DNA from: Aplectana chamaeleonis
Taxonomy: Eukaryota > Nematoda > Chromadorea > Rhabditida > Cosmocercidae
Assembly: GCA_029168955.1 (NCBI GenBank)
Contig: JAPDOI010001157.1
Span: 124,001 to 188,000 of the forward strand
Length of the DNA stretch: 64,000 nt
Direction of reading: 5' to 3'
The notes beneath the pieces are model-generated. The model worked only from the letters and a program-made list of their open reading frames with translations. It ran no database searches and had not been told where the DNA came from. Each line of letters begins with the position of its first letter. Position 1 is the stretch's first letter. Positions 21,701-36,700 of this stretch are shown here, in pieces. A program made the translations under genes and the position numbers.

Positions 21701-24700
21701 CACCCAGGGTTTCAACCCCTTGAAAAAATCGGAGAATTTCTCACACCCGTGTCAGAAATGCTCCCACCCAGGGTTTCAACCCCTTGAAAAAAATCGGAGA
21801 ATTTCTCACACCCGTGTCAGAAATGCTCCACCCAGGAGTTCCAACCCCTTGAAAAAATCGGAGAATTTCTCACACCCGTGTCAGAAATGCTCCCACCCAG
21901 GAGTTTCAACCCTTGAAAAAATCGGAGAATTTCTCACACCCGTGTCAGAAATGGTCACACTCAGGGGTTTCAACCCCTTGAAAAAAATCGGAGAATTTCT
22001 CAAACCCGTGTCAGAAATGCTCCCACCCAGGGGTTACAACCCCTTGAAAAAAAAATCGGAGAATTTCTCACACCCGTGTCAGAAATGCTCCCATCCAGGG
22101 GTTCCAGCCCCTTGAAAAAAATCGGAGAATTTCTCCCACCCGTTTCAGAAATGCTCCCATCCAGAGGTTCCAACCCCTTGAAAAAAATTGGAGAATTTCT
22201 CACACCCGTCTCAGAAATGCTCTCACCCAGGGGTTCCAACCCCTTGAAAAAAATCGGAGAATTTCTCACACCCGTCTCAGAAATGCTCTCACCCAGGTGT
22301 TCCAACCCCTTGAAAAAAATTGGAGAATTTCTCACACCCGTGTCAGAAATGCTCCCACCCAGGGGTTCCAACCCCTTGAAAAAATCGGAGAATTTCTCAC
22401 ACCCGTGTCAGAAATGCTCCCACCCAGGGTTCCAACCCCTTGAAAAAATCGGAGAATTTCTCACACCCGTGTCAGAAATGCTCCCACCCAGGGTTCCAAC
22501 CCCTTGAAAAAATCGGAGAATTTCTCACACCCGTGTCAGAAATGCTCCCACCCAGGGTTTCAACCCCTTGAAAAAATCGGAGAATTTCTTCTCACACCCG
22601 TGTCAGAAATGCTCCCACCCAGGGAGTTCCAACCCTTGAAAAAATCGGAGAATTTCTCACACCCGTGTCAGAAATGCTCCCACCCAGGGTTTCAACCCCT
22701 TGAAAAAATCGGAGAATTTCTCACACCCGTGTCAGAAATGCTCCCACCCAGAGGTTCCAACCCCTTGAAAAAATCGGAGAATTTCTCACACCCGTGTCAG
22801 AAATGCTCCCACCCAGGGTTTCAACCCCTTGAAAAAAATCGGAGAATTTCTCACACCCGTGTCAGAAATGCTCCCACCCAGGGTTTCAACCCCTTGAAAA
22901 AATCGGAGAATTTCTCACACCCGTGTCAGACATCCTCCCCCCCAGGAGTCCCAACCCCTTGAAAAAAATCGGAGAATTTCTCACACCCGTGTCAGAAATG
23001 CTCCCACCCAGGGGTTTCAACCCCTTGAAAAAAATCGGAGAATTTCTCACACCCGTGTCAGAAATGCTCCCACCCAGGGGTTTCAACCCCTTGAAAAAAA
23101 TCGGAGAATTTCTCACACCCGTGTCAGAAATGCTCCCACTCAAGGGTTCCAACCCCTTGAAAAAATCGGAGAATTTCTCACACCCGTGTCAGAAATGCTC
23201 CCACTCAAGGGTTCCAACCCCTTGAAAAAATCGGAGAATTTCTCACACCCGTGTCAGAAATGCTCCCACCCAGGGGTTCCAACCCCTTGAAAAAAATCGG
23301 AGAATTTCTCACACCCGTGTCAGAAATGCTCCCACCCAGGGGTTTCAACCCCTTGAAAAAAATCGGAGAATTTCTCACACCCGTGTCAGAAATGCTCCCA
23401 CCCAGGGGGTCCAACCCCTTGAAAAAAATCGGAGAATTTCTCACACCCGTGTCAGAAATGCTCCCATCCAGGTTTTTCAACCCCTTGAAAAAAATCGGAG
23501 AATTTCTCACACCCGTGTCAGAAATGCTCCCACCCAGGGGTTCCAACCCCTTGAAAAAAATCGGAGAATTTCTCACACCCGTGTCAGAAATGCTCCCATC
23601 CAGGTTTTTCAACCCCTTGAAAAAAATCGGAGAATTTCTCACACCCGTGTCAGAAATGCTCCCACCCAGGGTTTCAACCCCTTGAAAAAATCGGAGAATT
23701 TCTCACACCCGTGTCAGAAATGCTCCCACCCAGGGGTTCCAACCCCTTGAAAAAATCGGAGAATTTCTCACACCCGTGTCAGAAATGCTCCCACCCAGGG
23801 TTTCAACCCCTTGAAAAAATCGGAGAATTTCTCACACCCGTGTCAGAAATGCTCCCACCCAGGGTTCCAACCCCTTGAAAAAATCGGAGAATTTCTCACA
23901 CCCGTGTCAGAAATGCTCCCACCCAGGGTTCCAACCCCTTGAAAAAATCGGAGAATTTCTCACACCCGTGTCAGAAATGCTCCCACCCAGGAGTTCCAAC
24001 CCCTTGAAAAAATCGGAGAATTTCTCACACCCGTGTCAAATGCTCCCACCCAGAGTTTCAACCCCTTGAAAAAATCGGAGAATTTCTCACACCCGTGTCA
24101 GAAATGCTCCCACCCAGGGTTTCAACCCCTTGAAAAAATCGGAGAATTTCTCACACCCGTGTCAGAAATGCTCCCACCCAGGGTTCCAACCCCTTGAAAA
24201 AAATCGGAGAATTTCTCACACCCGTGTCAGAAATGCTCCCACCCAGAGGTTCAACCCCTTGAAAAAATCGGAGAATTTCTCACACCCGTGTCAGAAATGC
24301 TCCCACCCAGGGTTTCAACCCCTTGAAAAAAATCGGAGAATTTCTCACACCCGTGTCAGAAATGCTCCCACCCAGGGTTTCAACCCCTTGAAAAAATCGG
24401 AGAATTTCTCACACCCGTGTCAGAAATGCTCCCACCCAGGGTTCCAACCCCTTGAAAAAAATCGGAGGAATTTCTCACACCCGTGTCAGAAATGCTCCCA
24501 CCCAGGGTTCCAACCCCTTGAAAAAATTGGAGAATTTCTCACACCCGTGTCAGAAATGCTCCCACCCAGGGTTCCAACCCCTTGAAAAAAATCGGAGAAT
24601 TTCTCACACCCGTGTCAGAAATGCTCCCACCCAGGGTTCCAACCCTTGAAAAAATCGGAGAATTTCTCACACCCGTGTCAGAAATGCTCACCCAGGGTTT

Positions 24701-27700
24701 CAACCCCTTGAAAAAAATCGGAGAATTTCTCACACCCGTGTCAGAAATGCTCCCACCCAGAGTTCAACCCTTGAAAAAAAAATCGGAGAATTTCTCACAC
24801 CCGTGTCAGAAATGCTCCCACCCAGGGTTCCAACCCCTTGAAAAATTCGGAGAATTTCTCACACCCGTGTCAGAAATGCTCCCACCCAGGGGTTCCAACT
24901 CCTTGAAAAAAAAATCAGAGAATTTCTCGCACCCGTGTCAGAAATGCTCCCACCCAGGGGTTCCAACTCCTTGAAAAAAAAATCAGAGAATTTCTCGCAC
25001 CCGTGTCAGAAATGCTCCCACCCAGGGGTTTTATCCCCTTGAAAAAATCGGAGAATTTCTCACACCCGTGTCAAAAATGCTTCCACCCAGGGGTTTCAAC
25101 TCCTTGGAAAAATCGGAGAATTTCTCGCACCCGTGTCAGAAATGCTCCCCCCAGGGGTTTCAACCCCTTGAAAAAAATCGGAGAATTTTTAACACCCGTG
25201 TCAGAAATGCTCCCACCCAGGGGTTTCAACCCCTTGAAAAAATCGGAGAATTTCTCACACCCGTGTCAGAAATGCTCCCCCCAGGGGTTTCAACCCCTTG
25301 AAAAAAATCGGAGAATTTCTCACACCCGTGTCAGAAATGCTCCCCCCAGGGGTTTCAACCCCTTGAAAAAAATCGGAGAATTTCTCACACCCGTGTCAGA
25401 AATGCTCCCCCCACGGGATTCAACCCCTTGAAAAAATCGAGAATTTCTCACACCCGTGTCAGAAATGCTCCCACCCAGGGTTCCAACCCCTTGAAAAAAA
25501 TCGGAGAATTTCTCACACCCGTGTCAGAAATGCTCCCACCCAGGAGTTCCAACCCTTGAAAAAAATCGGAGAATTTCTCACACCCGTGTCAGAAATGCTC
25601 CCACCCAGGGTTCCAACCCCTTGAAAAAAATCGGAGAATTTCTCACACCCGTGTCAGAAATGCTCCCACCCAGGTTCCAACCCCTTGAAAAAATCGGAGA
25701 ATTTCTCACACCCGTGTCAGAAATGCTCCCACCCAGGGTTTCAACCCCTTGAAAAAATCGGAGAATTTCTCACACCCGTGTCAGAAATGCTCCCACCCAG
25801 GGTTCCAACCCCTTGAAAAAAATCGGAGAATTTCTCACACCCGTGTCAGAAATGCTCCCACCCAGGGTTTCAACCCCTTGAAAAAATCGGAGAATTTCTC
25901 ACACCCGTGTCAGAAATGCTCCCACCCAGGGTTCCAACCCCTTGAAAAAAAATTGGAGAATTTCTCACACCCGTGTCAGAAATGCTCCCACCCAGGGTTT
26001 CAACCCCTTGAAAAAATCGGAGAATTTCTCACACCCGTGTCAGAAATGCTCCCACCCAGGAGTTCCAACCCCTTGAAAAAAATCGGAGAATTTCTCACAC
26101 CCGTGTCAGAAATGCTCCCACCCAGGGGTTTCAACCCCTTGAAAAAATCGGAGAATTTCTCACACCCGTGTCAGAAATGCTCCCACCCAGGGTTTCAACC
26201 CCTTGAAAAAAATCGGAGAATTTCTCACACCCGTGTCAGAAATGCTCCCACCCAGGGGTTTCAACCCCTTGAAAAAAATCGGAGAATTTCTCACACCCGT
26301 GTCAGAAATGCTCCCACCCAGAAGTTCCAACCCCTTGAAAAAATCGGAGAATTTCTCACACCCGTGTCAGAAAAGCTCCCACCCAAGGGTTTCAACCCCT
26401 TGAAAAAATCGGAGAATTTCTCAAACCCGTGTCAGAAATGCTCCCACCCAGGGGTTTCAACCCCTTGAAAAAAATCGGAGAATTTCTCACACCCGTGTCA
26501 GAAATGCTCCCACCCAGGGATTTCAACCCCTTGAAGAAAATCGGAGAATTTCTCACACCCGTGTCAGAAATGCTCCCACCCAGGGATTTCAACCCCTTGA
26601 AAAAATCGGAGAATTTCTCACACCCGTGTCAGAAATGCTCCCACCCAGGGGTTTCAACCCCTTGAAAAAAATCGGAGAATTTCTCACACCCGTGTCAGAA
26701 ATGCTCCCACCCAAGGGTTCCAACCCCTTGAAAAAAATCGGAGAATTTCTCACACCCGTGTCAGAAATGCTCCCACCCAGGGGTTCCAACCCCTTGAAAA
26801 AAATCGGAGAATTTCTCACACCCGTGTCAGAAATGCTCCCACCCAAGGGTTCCAACCCCTTGAAAAAATCGGAGAATTTCTCACACCCGTGTCAGAAATG
26901 CTCCCACCCAGGGGTTCCAACCCCTTGAAAAAAATCGGAGAATTTCTCACACCCGTGTCAGAAATGCTCCCACCCAGGGGTTTCAACCCCTTGAAAAAAA
27001 TCGGAGAATTTCTCACACCCGTGTCAGAAATGCTCCCACCCAGGGGTTTCAACCCCTTGAAAAAAATCGAAGAATTTCTCACACCCGTGTCAGAAATCCT
27101 CCCACCCAGGAGGAGTTTCAACCCCTTGAAAAAAATCGGAGAATTTCTCACACCCGTGTCAGAAATGCTCCCACCCAGGGGTTCCAACCCCTTGAAAAAA
27201 ATCGGAGAATTTCTCACACCCGTGTCAGAAATGCTCCCACCCAGGGGTTTCAACCCCTTGAAAAAATCGGAGAATTTCTCACACCCGTGTCAGAAATGCT
27301 CCCACCCAGGGGTTTCAACCCCTTGAAAAAAATCGGAGAATTTCTCACACCCGTGTCAGAAATGCTCCCACCCAGGGGTTCCAACCCCTTGAAAAAAATC
27401 GGAGAATTTCTCACACCCGTGTCAGAAATGCTCCCACCCAGGGGTTCCAACCCCTTGAAAAAAATCGGAGAATTTCTCACACCCGTGTCAGAAATGCTCC
27501 CACCCAGGGGTTCCAACCCCTTGAAAAAAATCGGAGAATTTCTCACACCCGTGTCAGAAATGCTCTCACCCGGGGGATTCAACCCCTTGAAAAAAATCGG
27601 AGAATTTCTCACACCCGTGTCAGAAATGCTCCCACCCAGGGGTTCCAACCCCTTGAAAAAAATCGGAGAATTTCTCACACCCGTGTCAGAAATGCTCCCA

Positions 27701-30700
27701 TCCAGGTTTTTCAACCCCTTGAAAAAAATCGGAGAATTTCTCACACCCGTGTCAGAAATGCTCCCACCCAGGGGTTCCAACCCCTTGAAAAAAATCGGAG
27801 AATTTCTCACACCCGTGTCAGAAATGCTCCCACTCAAGGGTTCCAACCCCTTGAAAAAATCGGAGAATTTCTCACACCCGTGTCAGAAATGCTCCCACTC
27901 GAGGGTTCCAACCCCTTGAAAAAATCGGAGAATTTCTCACACCCGTGTCAGAAATGCTCCCACTCGAGGGTTCCAACCCCTTGAAAAAATCGGAGAATTT
28001 CTCACACCCGTGTCAGAAATGCTTCCACCCAGGGTTTCCAACCCCTTGAAAAAAATTGGAGAATTTTTCACACCCGTGTCAGAAATGCTCCCACCCTGGG
28101 GTTCCAACCCCTTGAAGAAAATTGGAGAATTTCTCACACCCGTGTCAGAAATGCTCCCACCCTGGGGTTCCAACCCCTTGAAAAAAATCGGAGAATTTCT
28201 CACACCCGTGTCAGAAATGCTCCCACCCAGGGGTTCCAACCCCTTGAAAAAAATCGGAGAATTTCTCACACCCGTGTCAGAAATGCTCCCACTCAAGGGT
28301 TCCAACCCCTTGAAAAAATCGGAGAATTTCTCACACCCGTGTCAGAAATGCTCCCACCCAGGGGTTCCAACCCCTTGAAAAAATCGGAGAAGTTCTCACA
28401 CCCGTGTCAGAAATGCTCCCACCCAGGGGTTTCAACCCCTTGAAAAAAATCGGAGAATTTCTCACACCCGTGTCAGAAATGCTCCCACCCAGGGGTTCCA
28501 ACCCCTTGAAAAAATCGAAGAATTCCTCACGCCCGTGTCAGAAATGCTCCCACCCAGGGGTTCCAACCCCTTGAAAAAGTCGGAGAATTTCTCACAACCG
28601 TGTCAGAAATGCTCCCACCCAGGGGTTCCAACCCCATGAAAAAAATCGGAGAATTTTTCACACCCGTGTCAGAAATGCTCCCACCCAGGGGTTCCAACCG
28701 CTTGAAAAAAATTGGAGAATTTCTCACACCCGTGTCAGAAATGCTCCCACTCAAGGGTTCCAACCCCTTGAAAAAATCGGAGAATTTCTCACACCCGTGT
28801 CAGAAATGCTCCCACCCAGGGGTTCCAACCCCTTGAAAAAATCGGAGAATTTCTCACACCCGTGTCAGAAATGCTCCCACCCAGGGGTTTCAACCCCTTG
28901 AAAAAAATTGGAGAATTTCTCACACCCGTGTCAGAAATGCTCCCACCCAGGGGTTTCAACCCCTTGAAAAAAATCGGAGAATTTCTCACACCCGTGTCAG
29001 AAATGCTCCCACCCAGGGGTTTCAACCCCTTGAAAAAAATCGGAGAATTTCTCACACCCGTGTCAGAAATGCTCCCACCCAGGGGTTTCAACCCCTTGAA
29101 AAAAATCGGAGAATTTCTCACACCCGTGTCAGAAATGCTCCCACCCAGAGGTTCCAACCCCTTGAAAAAATCGGAGAATTTCTCACACCCGTGTCAGAAA
29201 TGCTCCCACTCAAGGGTTCCAACCCCTTGAAAAAATCGGAGAATTTCTCACACCCGTGTCAGAAATGCTCCCACCCAGGGGTTTCAACCCCTTGAAAAAA
29301 ATCGGAGAATTTCTCACACCCGTGTCAGAAATGCTCCCACCCAGGGGTTCCAACCCCTTGAAAAAAATCGGAGAATTTCTCACACCCGTGTCAGAAATGC
29401 TCCCACCCAGGGGTTCCAACCCCTTGAAAAAAATCGGAGAATTTCTCACACCCGTGTCAGAAATGCTCCCACCCAGGGGTTCCAACCCCTTGAAAAAAAT
29501 CGGAGAATTTCTCACACCCGTGTCAGAAATGCTCCCACCCAGGGGTTTCAACTCCTTGGAAAAATCGGAGAATTTCTCGCACCCGTGTCAGAAATGCTCC
29601 CACCCAGGAGTATCATCCCCTTGAAAAAATCGGAGAATTTCTCACACCCGTGTCAGAAATGCTCCCACCCAGGGGTTCCAACCTTTTGAAAAAAATTGGA
29701 GAATTTCTCACACCCGTGTCAGAAATGCTCCCACCCGAGGGTTCCAACCCCTTGAAAAAAATTGGAGAATTTCTCACACCCGTGTCAGAAATGCTCCCAC
29801 CCAGGGGTTCCAACCCCTTGAAAAAAATCGGAGAATTTCTCACACCCGTGTCAGAAATGCTCCCACCCAAGGGTTCCAACCCCTTGAAAAAATCGGAGAA
29901 TTTCTCACACCCGTGTCAGAAATGCTCCCACCCAGGGGTTCCAACCCCTTGAAAAAAATCGGAGAATTTCTCACACCCGTGTCAGAAATGCTCCCACCCA
30001 GGGGTTCCAACCCCTTGAAAGAAATCGGAGAATTTCTCACACCCGTGTCAGAAATGCTCCCATCCAGGTTTTTCAACCCCTTGAAAAAAATCGGAGAATT
30101 TCTCACACCCGTGTCAGAAATGCTCCCACCCAGGTTTTTCAACCCCTTGAAAAAAAACGGAGAATTTCTCACACCCGTGTCAGAAATGCTCCCACCCAGG
30201 GTTTCAACCCCTTGAAAAAATCGGAGAATTTCTCACACCCGTGTCAGAAATGCTCCCACCCAGAGTTCCAACCCTTGAAAAATCGGAGAATTTCTCACAC
30301 CCGTGTCAGAAATGCTCCCACCCAGGGTTCCAACCCCTTGAAAAAAATCGGAGAATTTCTCACACCCGTGTCAGAAATGCTCCCACCCAGGGTTTGCAAC
30401 CCCTTGAAAAAAATCGGAGAATTTCTCACACCCGTGTCAGAAATGCTCCCACCCAGGGTTCCAACCCCTTGAAAAAATCGGAGAATTTCTCACACCCGTG
30501 TCAGAAATGCTCCCACCCAGGGTTCCAACCCCTTGAAAAAAATCGGAGTATTTCTCACACCCGTGTCAGAAATGCTTCCACCCAAGGATCTCAACCCCTT
30601 GAAAAAAATCGGAGAATTTCTCATACCCGTGTGAGAAATGCTCCCACCCAGGAGTTTCAACCCCTTGGAAAAAATCGGAGAATTTCTCACACTCATGTGA

Positions 30701-33700
30701 GAAATGCTCCCACCCAGGGTTCCAACCCCTTGAAAAAAATCGGAGAATTTCTCACACCCGTGTCAGAAATGCTCCCACCCAGGGGTTTCAACCCCTTGAA
30801 AAAATCAATTTCTCACACCCGTGTCAGAAATGCTCCCACCCAGAGTTCCAACCCCTTGAAAAAAATCAGAGAATTTCTCACACCCGTGTCAGAAATGCTC
30901 CCACCCAGTGGTTTCAACCCCTTGAAAAAAATCGGAGAATTTCTCAAACCCGAGTCAGAAAAGCTCCCACCCAGAGGATTCAACCCCCTGAAAAAAATCG
31001 GAGAATTTCTCACACCCGTGTCAGAAATGCTCCCACCCAGGGGTTCCAACCCCTTGAAAGAAATCGGAGAATTTCTCACACCCGTGTCAGAAATGCTCCC
31101 ATCCAGGTTTTTCAACCCCTTGAAAAAAATCGGAGAATTTCTCACACCCGTGTCAGAAATGCTCCCACCCAGGGGTTCCAACCCCTTGAAAAAAATCGGA
31201 GAATTTCTCACACCCGTGTCAGAAATGCTCCCACCCAGGGGTTTCAACCCCTTGAAAAAAATCGGAGAATTTCTCACACCCGTGTCAGAAATGCTCCCAC
31301 CCAGAAGTTTCAACCCCTTGAAAAAAATCGGAGAATTTCTCACACCCGTGTCAGAAATGCTCCCACCCAGGGGTTCCAACCCCTTGAAAAAAATCGGAGA
31401 ATTTCTCACACCCGTGTCAGAAATGCTCCCACCCAGGGGTTCCAACCCCTTGAAAAAAATCGGAGAATTTCTCACACCCGTGTCAGAAATGCTCCCACCC
31501 AGGGGTTCCAACCCCTTGAAAAAAATCGTTGAATTTCTCACACCCGTGTCAGAAATGCTCCCACCCAGGGGTTTCAACCCCTTGAAAAAAATCGGAGAAT
31601 TTCTCACACCCGTGTCAGAAATGCTCCCACCCAGGGTTCCAACCCCTTGAAAAATCGGAGAATTTCTCACACCCGTGTCAGAAATGCTCCCACCCAGGGG
31701 TTTCAACCCCTTGAAAAAAATCGGAGAATTTCTCACACCCGTGTCAGAAATGCTCCCACCCAGGGTTCCAACCCCTTGAAAAAAATCGGAGAATTTCTCA
31801 CACCCGTATCAGAAATGCTCCCACCCAAGGGTTTCAACCCCTTGAAAAAATCGGAGAATTTCTCACACCCGTGTCAGAAATGCTCCCACCCAGGGGTTCC
31901 AACCCCTTGAAAAAAATCGGAGAATTTCTCACACCCGTGTCAGAAATGCTCCCACCCAGGGGTTCCAACCCCTTGAAAAAATCGGAGAATTTCTCACACC
32001 CGTGTCAGAAATGCTCCCACCCAGGGGTTTCAACCCCTTGAAAAAAATCGGAGAATTTCTCACACCCGTGTCAGAAATGCTCCCACCCAGGGGTTTCAAC
32101 CCCTTGAAAAAAATCGGAGAATTTCTCACACCCGTGTCAGAAATGCTCCCACTCAAGGGTTCCAACCCCTTGAAAAAATCGGAGAATTTCTCACACCCGT
32201 GTCAGAAATGCTCCCACTCAAGGGTTCCAACCCCTTGAAAAAATCGGAGAATTTCTCACACCCGTGTCAGAAATGCTCCCACCCAGGGGTTTCAACCCCT
32301 TGAAAAAAATCGGAGAATTTCTCACACCCGTGTCAGAAATGCTCCCACCCAGGGGTTTCAACCCCTTGAAAAAATCGGAGAATTTCTCTCACACCCGTGT
32401 CAGAAATGCTCCCACCCAGGAGTTCCAACCCCTTGAAAAAATCGAGAATTTCTCACACCCGTGTCAGAAATGCTCCCACCCAGGTTCCAACCCCTTGAAA
32501 AAAATCGGAGAATTTCTCACACCCGTGTCAGAAATGCTCCCACCCAGGGTTTCAACCCCTTGAAAAAATCGGAGAATTTCTCACACCCGTGTCAGAAATG
32601 CTCCCACCCAGGGTTTCAACCCCTTGAAAAAAATCGGAGAATTTCTCACACCCGTGTCAGAAATGCTCCCACCCAGGAGTTCCAACCCCTTGAAAAAATC
32701 GGAGAATTTCTCACACCCGTGTCAGAAATGCTCCCACCCAGGGTTCCAACCCCTTGAAAAAATTGGAGAATTTCTCACACCCGTGTCAGAAATGCTCCCA
32801 CCCAGGGGTTCCAACCCTTGAAAAAATCGGAGAATTTCTCACACCCGTGTCAGAAATGCTCCCACTCAAGGGTTCCAACCCCTTGAAAAAATCGGAGAAT
32901 TTCTCACACCCGTGTCAGAAATGCTCCCACCCAGGGGTTTCAACCCCTTGAAAAAAATCGGAGAATTTCTCACACCCGTGTCAGAAATGCTCCCACCCAG
33001 GGGTTCCAAACGCTTGAAAAAAATCGGAGAATTTCTCACACCCGTGTCAGAAATGCTCCCACCCAGGGGTTTCAACCCCTTGAAAAAATCGGAGAATTTC
33101 TCACACCCGTGTCAGAAATGCTCCCACCCAGGGGTTTCAACCCCTTGAAAAAATCGGAGAATTTCTCACACCCGTGTCAGAAATGCTCCCACCCAGGTGT
33201 TCCAACCCCTTGAAAAAATCGGAGAATTTCTCACACCCGTGTCAGAAATGCTCCCACCCAGGGGTTCCAACCCCTTGAAAAAAATCGGAGAATTTCTCAC
33301 ACCCGTGTCAGAAATGCTCCCACCCAGGGGTTCCAACCCCTTGAAAAAATCGGAGAATTTCTCACACCCGTGTCAGAAATGCTCCCACCCAGGGGTTTCA
33401 ACCCCTTGAAAAAATCGGAGAATTTCTCACACCCGTGTCAGAAATGCTCCCACCCAGGGGTTTCAACCCCTTGAAAAAAATCGGAGAATTTCTCACACCC
33501 GTGTCAGAAATGCTCCCACCCAGGGATTTCAACCCCTTGAAAAAATCGGAGAATTTCTCACACCCGTGTCAGAAATGCTCCCACCCAGGGGTTCCAACCC
33601 CTTGAAAAAATCGGAGAATTTCTCACACCCGTGTCAGAAATGCTCCCACCCAGGGGTTCCAACCCCTTGAAAAAATCGGAGAATTTCTCACACCCGTGTC

Positions 33701-36700
33701 AGAAATGCTCCCACCCAGGGGTTCCAACCCCTTGAAAAAAATCGGAGAATTTCTCACACCCGTGTCAGAAATGCTCCCACCCAGGGGTTTCAACCCCTTG
33801 AAAAAAATCGGAGAATTTCTCACACCCGTGTCAGAAATGCTCCCACCCAGGGGTTCCAACCCCTTGAAAAAATCGGAGAATTTCTCACACCCGTGTCAGA
33901 AATGCTCCCACCCAGGGGTTCCAACCCCTTGAAAAAATCGGAGAATTTGTCACACCCGTGTCAGAAATGTTCCCACCCGGGGTTTCAACCCCTTGAAAAA
34001 AATCGGAGAATTTCTCACACCCGTGTCAGAGATGCTCCCACCCAGGGGTTTCAACTCCTTGAAAAAATCGGAGAATTTCTCGCACCCGTGTCAGAAATGC
34101 TCCTACCCAGGAGTTTCATCCCCTTGAAAAAATCGGAGAATTTCTCACACCCGTGTCAGAAATGCTTCCACCCAGGGTTCCAACCCCTTGAAAAAAATCG
34201 GAGAATTTCTCACACCCGTGTCAGAAATGCTCCCACCCAGGGTTCCAACCCCTTAAAAAATTGGAGAATTTCTCACACCCGTGTCAGAAATGCTCCCACC
34301 CAGGGGTTCCAACCCCTTGAAAAAAATCGGAGAATTTCTCACACCCGTGTCAGAAATGCTCCCACCCAGGGGTTCCAACCCCTTGAAAAAAATCGGAGAA
34401 TTTCTCACACCCGTGTCAGAAATGCTCCCACCCAAGGGTTCCAACCCCTTGAAAAAAAAATTGGAGAATTTATCACACCCGTGTCAGAAATGCTCCCACC
34501 CAGGGGTTCCAACCCCTTGAAAAAAATCGGAGAATTTCTCACACCCGTGTCAGAAATGCTCCCACCCAGGGGTTCCAACCCCTTGAAAAAAATCGGAGAA
34601 TTTCTCACACCCGTGTCAGAAATGCTCCCACCCAGGGTTTTCAACCCCCTGAAAAAAACGGAGAATTTCTCACACCCGTGTCAGAAATGCTCCCACCCAG
34701 GGGTTTCGACCCCCTGAAAAACATTGGAGAATTTCTCACACCAGTGTCAGAAATGCTCCCACCCAGGGGATTCAACCCCTTGAAAAAATCGGAGAATTTC
34801 TCAAACCCGTGTCAGAAATGCTCCCACCCAAGGGTTCCAACCCCTTGAAAAAAATCGGAGAATTTCTCACACCCGTGTCAGAAATGCTCCCACCCAAGGG
34901 TTTCAACCCCTTGAAAAAAATCGGAGAATTTCTCACACCCGTGTCAGAAATGCTCCCACCCAAGGGTTTCAACCCCTTGAAAAAAATCGGAGAATTTCTC
35001 ACACCCGTGTCAGAAATGCTCCCACCCAGGGGGTACAACCCCTTGAAAAAAAAATCGGAGAATTTCTCACACCCGTGTCAGAAATGCTCCCACCCAGAGT
35101 TCCAACTCCTTGAAAAAAATCGGAGAGTTTCTCACACCCGTGTCAGAAATGCTCCCACCCAGGGGTTTCAACCCCTTGAAAAAAAATCGGAGAATTTCTC
35201 ACACCCGTGTCAGAAATGCTCCCACCCAGGGGTTCCAACCCCTTGAAAAAATCGGAGAATTTATTCTCACACCCGTGTCAGAAATGCTCCCACCCAGAAG
35301 TTTCAACCCCTTGAAAAAAATCGGAGAATTTCTCACACCCGTGTCAGAAATGCTCCCACCCAGGGGTTCCAACCCCTTGAAAAAAATCGGAGAATTTCTT
35401 CTCACACCCGTGTCAGAAATGCTCCCACCCAGGGGTTTCAACCCCTTGAAAAAAATCGGAGAATTTCTCACACCCGTGTCAGAAATGCTCCCACCCAGGG
35501 GTTCCAACCCCTTGAAAAAAATTGGAGAATTTCTCACACCCGTGTCAGAAATGCTCCCACCCAGGGGTTCCAACCCCTTGAAAAAAATTGGAGAATTTCT
35601 CACACCCGTGTCAGAAATGCTCCCACCCAGGGGTTCCAACCCCTTGAAAAAAATTGGAGAATTTCTCACACCCGTGTCAGAAATGCTCCCACCCAGGGGT
35701 TCCAACCCCTTGAAAAAATCGGAGAATTTCTCACACCCGTGTCAGAAATGCTCCCACCCAGGGGTTTCAACCCCTTGAAAAAAATCGGAGAATTTCTCAC
35801 ACCCGTGTCAGAAATGCTCCCACCCAGGGGTTCCAACCCCTTGAAAAAAATTGGAGAATTTCTCACACCCGTGTCAGAAATGCTCCCACCCAGGGGTTCC
35901 AACCCCTTGAAAAAAATTGGAGAATTTCTCACACCCGTGTCAGAAATGCTCCCACCCAGGGGTTTCAACCCCTTGAAAAAAATCGGAGAATTTCTCACAC
36001 CCGTGTCAGAAATGCTCCCACCCAGGGGTTTCAACCCCTTGAAAAAATCGGAGAATTTCTCACACCCGTGTCAGAAATGCTCCCACCCAGGGGTTCCAAC
36101 CCCTTGAAAAAAATCGGAGAATTTCTCACACCCGTGTCAGAAATGCTCCCACCCAGGGGTTCCAACCCCTTGAAAAAAATCGGAGAATTTCTCACACCCG
36201 TGTCAGAAATGCTCCCACCCAGGGGTTCCAACCCCTTGAAAAAATCGGAGAATTTCTCACACCCGTGTCAGAAATGCTCCCACCCAGGGGTTCCAACCCC
36301 TTGAAAAAAATTGGAGAATTTCTCACACCCGTGTCAGAAATGCTCCCACCCAGAGGTTCCAACCCCTTGAAAAAAATTGGAGAATTTCTCACACCCGTGT
36401 CAGAAATGCTCCCACCCAGGGGTTCCAACCCCTTGAAAAAAATTGGAGAATTTCTCACACCCGTGTCAGAAATGCTCCCACCCAGGGGTTCCAACCCCTT
36501 GAAAAAAATTGGAGAATTTCTCACACCCGTGTCAGAAATGCTCCCACCCAGGGGTTCCAACCCCTTGAAAAAATCGGAGAATTTCTCACACCCGTGTCAG
36601 AAATGCTCCCACCCAGGGGTTCCAACCCCTTGAAAAAAATCGGAGAATTTCTCACACCCGTGTCAGAAATGCTCCCACCCAGGGGTTCCAACCCCTTGAA

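Noticed and set aside
30241..31650. A 469-codon plus-strand open frame with a 22-residue repeat (SEMLPPRGFNPLKK...)
   Set aside because: It results from consecutive 66-bp satellite B units. The same stretch is open on the minus strand, and neighbouring units of 65 bp break the frame.
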